Positions 6,136-7,336 of a stretch of DNA of 7,336 nt are shown in pieces (the stretch's first letter is position 1; each line of letters begins with the position of its first letter). Under the pieces are notes generated by a model. The model searched no databases and was not told the origin of the DNA. It saw only the letters and a list, made by a program, of their open reading frames with translations. Position numbers and translations under genes: made by a program. This DNA is from Phascolarctobacterium sp. Its GTDB lineage: Bacteria > Bacillota > Negativicutes > Acidaminococcales > Acidaminococcaceae. Location: assembly GCA_024405645.1 (NCBI GenBank), contig JAKSOJ010000057.1:1-7336 (forward strand), written 5' to 3'.

Positions 6136-6165
6136 TTGTCAAAAATCACTTTCTTATAGTATACT
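6136..6165 (+). promoter_or_regulatory. Sigma-A promoter of the transporter gene
   Basis: TTGTCA (6136-6141, five of six) and TATACT (6160-6165, five of six) are separated by 18 nt. The expected start near 6172 gives a leader of about 44 nt ending in a strong ribosome binding site. Confidence 0.7.
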
Positions 6166-6171
6166 AGAAGA
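6152..6171. promoter_or_regulatory. Candidate operator: 20-bp near-perfect palindrome over the transporter -10 box
   Basis: The sequence TCTTATAGTATACTAGAAGA is symmetric about the GTATAC centre (6159-6164). Nine of ten base pairs match; only A6156/G6167 breaks symmetry. It contains the whole -10 box, so a bound dimeric protein would block the promoter. The divergently encoded WYL protein is the nearest candidate, but no binding is shown. Confidence 0.45.
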
Positions 6172-6215
6172 GTTGTGTTTTTATTTAATTTTAATATTTT
6201 TGGAGGAAATGAATT

Positions 6216-7336
6216 ATGGATTTTAATCTGACACAATCACTCTTTGCAGTGCTTTTGGTTTTCGCATTAGGCGACTTTGTCGGCGTAGTAACCAGAGCAA
6301 GAATCTCTTCTATCTTTGTTATCATGATGAGTTTCTTAGTGCTCTTCATGATGCACGTTTACCCGGCTGACGTTGTAAAACGCGCTGGTCTTACCCAAAT
6401 GGGAACCATCGGCATTTATTTCTTGTTGGTTAACATGGGTACTACTGCTGACATCGCTACTCTGAAAAGAGAATGGCGTACAGTAGTTACCGCAATCATC
6501 GGTATGATTGCTGCAGCTCTTGGCTGCTTGGTTTGCTGGCCTATCATTGGCAAAAATGACGTATTGACCGCAATCCCTGTTGTAAACGGTGGTATCGTTG
6601 CTTGCCGCACCATGGTTGCTGCTGCCGAAGCTCACAACCTTCCTAACTGCGCAGCTCTTGCTGCATTCATCTACGCAACTCAAAAATTCGTAGGTACTCT
6701 TCCTGCATCCAACTTTGGTCTGATTTTCGCAGACAAATTCGTAAAGGATTTACGTGCTAAACACGAAGCAGATCCTAACTACAGCTGGTATGAAGAAAAT
6801 GCTAACCAAGGCAAAAAGGAAACTGAAATTCAAGAAAAAGTTGCTCTCTTCTGGGAAAGAAACAAAAAATTCTACACCGTATTTATGTGCCTCGGCATTG
6901 GTGCTTTCTGCATTGCAGTTTCTGGTTTCCTTGCTAAATTCACCGGCAAATTCGGCATCAACATCACCATCTGGTGCATGATCATGGGCATTATCCTGCG
7001 TAACTGCGGTCTTGTTCCTGGCAACGTACTCCGTGATGTTGCTAAATCCAATGGTTTCTTCTCCTTCGCATCCATGTGCCCCATCATTCCTGCTTTAGCA
7101 AAAGTTAACCTGAACAACCTTGGTTCTGTTGGTTTCTCCACTCTCTGCTGCTTCGCTGGTGCAGTACTCTTCATCGGCATTATCTTCTATTGCACTCCCG
7201 CATGGAAGATTTGCGGCGACAGACACTTTGCAATCGGCATCTCCATGTGCCAAATGCTTGGCTATCCTGGCACCGAATTAACAGCTATGGAAGTTATTGG
7301 CGCTACTGCTAAAACTGAAGAAGAACGTGATGCTCT
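6216..7336 (+). CDS. Multi-pass secondary transporter, GltS (Na+/glutamate symporter)-like; 3' end beyond the window
   Basis: An open frame of 373 codons starts at an ATG 9 nt after GGAGG (6202-6206) and runs off the right edge. Hydrophobic membrane segments lie near residues 8-26, 33-50, 62-75, 87-110, 146-171, 219-240, 247-262 and 303-326. A charged, probably cytoplasmic linker at about 173-218 separates two halves, as in inverted-repeat symporters. L-L-V-N-M-G-T-T-A-D-I-A-T-L-K (70-84), followed by a glycine-containing re-entrant-like stretch V-V-N-G-G-I (122-127), recalls the GltS/ESS family layout. This is a distant resemblance by eye; another carboxylate transporter family is possible. 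Codon use is strongly biased: AAC 14 versus AAT 4, against AAC 5 and AAT 8 in the gene at 4299. This suggests high expression, so it may carry a main growth substrate such as an amino or dicarboxylic acid (inference). Confidence 0.6.
   Translation, partial: MDFNLTQSLFAVLLVFALGDFVGVVTRARISSIFVIMMSFLVLFMMHVYPADVVKRAGLTQMGTIGIYFLLVNMGTTADIATLKREWRTVVTAIIGMIAAALGCLVCWPIIGKNDVLTAIPVVNGGIVACRTMVAAAEAHNLPNCAALAAFIYATQKFVGTLPASNFGLIFADKFVKDLRAKHEADPNYSWYEENANQGKKETEIQEKVALFWERNKKFYTVFMCLGIGAFCIAVSGFLAKFTGKFGINITIWCMIMGIILRNCGLVPGNVLRDVAKSNGFFSFASMCPIIPALAKVNLNNLGSVGFSTLCCFAGAVLFIGIIFYCTPAWKICGDRHFAIGISMCQMLGYPGTELTAMEVIGATAKTEEERDA

Larger units (their letters stand above)
6012..6215. other. Divergent intergenic region between the WYL regulator and the transporter
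   Basis: About 200 bp hold two outward promoters (listed separately), a near-palindromic operator candidate at 6152-6171, and ribosome binding sites at both ends. The stretch between the two promoters is AT-rich. No small ORF with its own ribosome binding site is evident. Confidence 0.7.

Noticed and set aside
6336..7180. Open frames on the minus strand (6336-6683, 6416-6613, 6872-7180) and on plus (6754-6981)
   Set aside because: All overlap the long transporter frame that starts at 6216. That frame has a strong ribosome binding site, membrane-helix periodicity and biased codon use, so these are shadows.
1..7336. Mobile element, CRISPR array, tRNA or defence island
   Set aside because: I see no transposase, terminal inverted repeats, repeat-spacer pattern, cloverleaf sequence or nuclease/toxin genes. 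The gene content is ordinary chromosomal.

Overview
This window suggests a low-to-moderate GC, anaerobic Firmicutes-type bacterium. The evidence is strong GGAGG ribosome binding sites, sigma-A-like promoters, compact spacing, a short anaerobe-type ThiC under a transcription-terminating TPP riboswitch, and a WYL regulator of the kind common in Firmicutes. A gut Negativicutes such as the Phascolarctobacterium/Acidaminococcus group is my guess from the overall look of the proteins. It is not demonstrated by the sequence.

Layout. Positions 1-4214 are read entirely on the minus strand. In order of transcription from the right they are: a DUF554 membrane protein (3513-4214), a TPP riboswitch with its own promoter and terminator, thiC (2000-3304) with a strong terminator, a U32-peptidase-like cysteine-rich protein (911-1804), a pyridoxamine-phosphate-oxidase-like flavin protein (449-844), and a small HAD phosphatase-like protein (26-358) ending in a terminator hairpin. 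A secreted DUF3298-type protein (4299-4940, plus strand) diverges from the DUF554 gene and converges on a WYL-domain transcriptional regulator (5013-6011, minus strand). A bidirectional terminator separates those two. Diverging from the regulator, a multi-membrane-span transporter (6216 to beyond the right edge, plus strand) runs out of the window.

How the parts work together. The clearest unit is thiC: promoter, TPP aptamer, intrinsic terminator, then gene, so pyrimidine synthesis for thiamine should shut down when TPP is plentiful. No other thi gene is in view. The second likely unit is the WYL regulator and the divergent transporter. The transporter promoter carries a near-perfect 20-bp dyad across its -10 box, a candidate operator. 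The remaining genes look like single-gene units with no evident common pathway.

There is no rRNA, tRNA, CRISPR array, insertion sequence or phage module. I see no complete novel system. The items most worth follow-up are the U32-like protein with its cysteine cluster, the operator-like dyad beside the WYL regulator, a possible antiterminator pairing in the thiC leader, and the family and substrate of the strongly codon-biased transporter.
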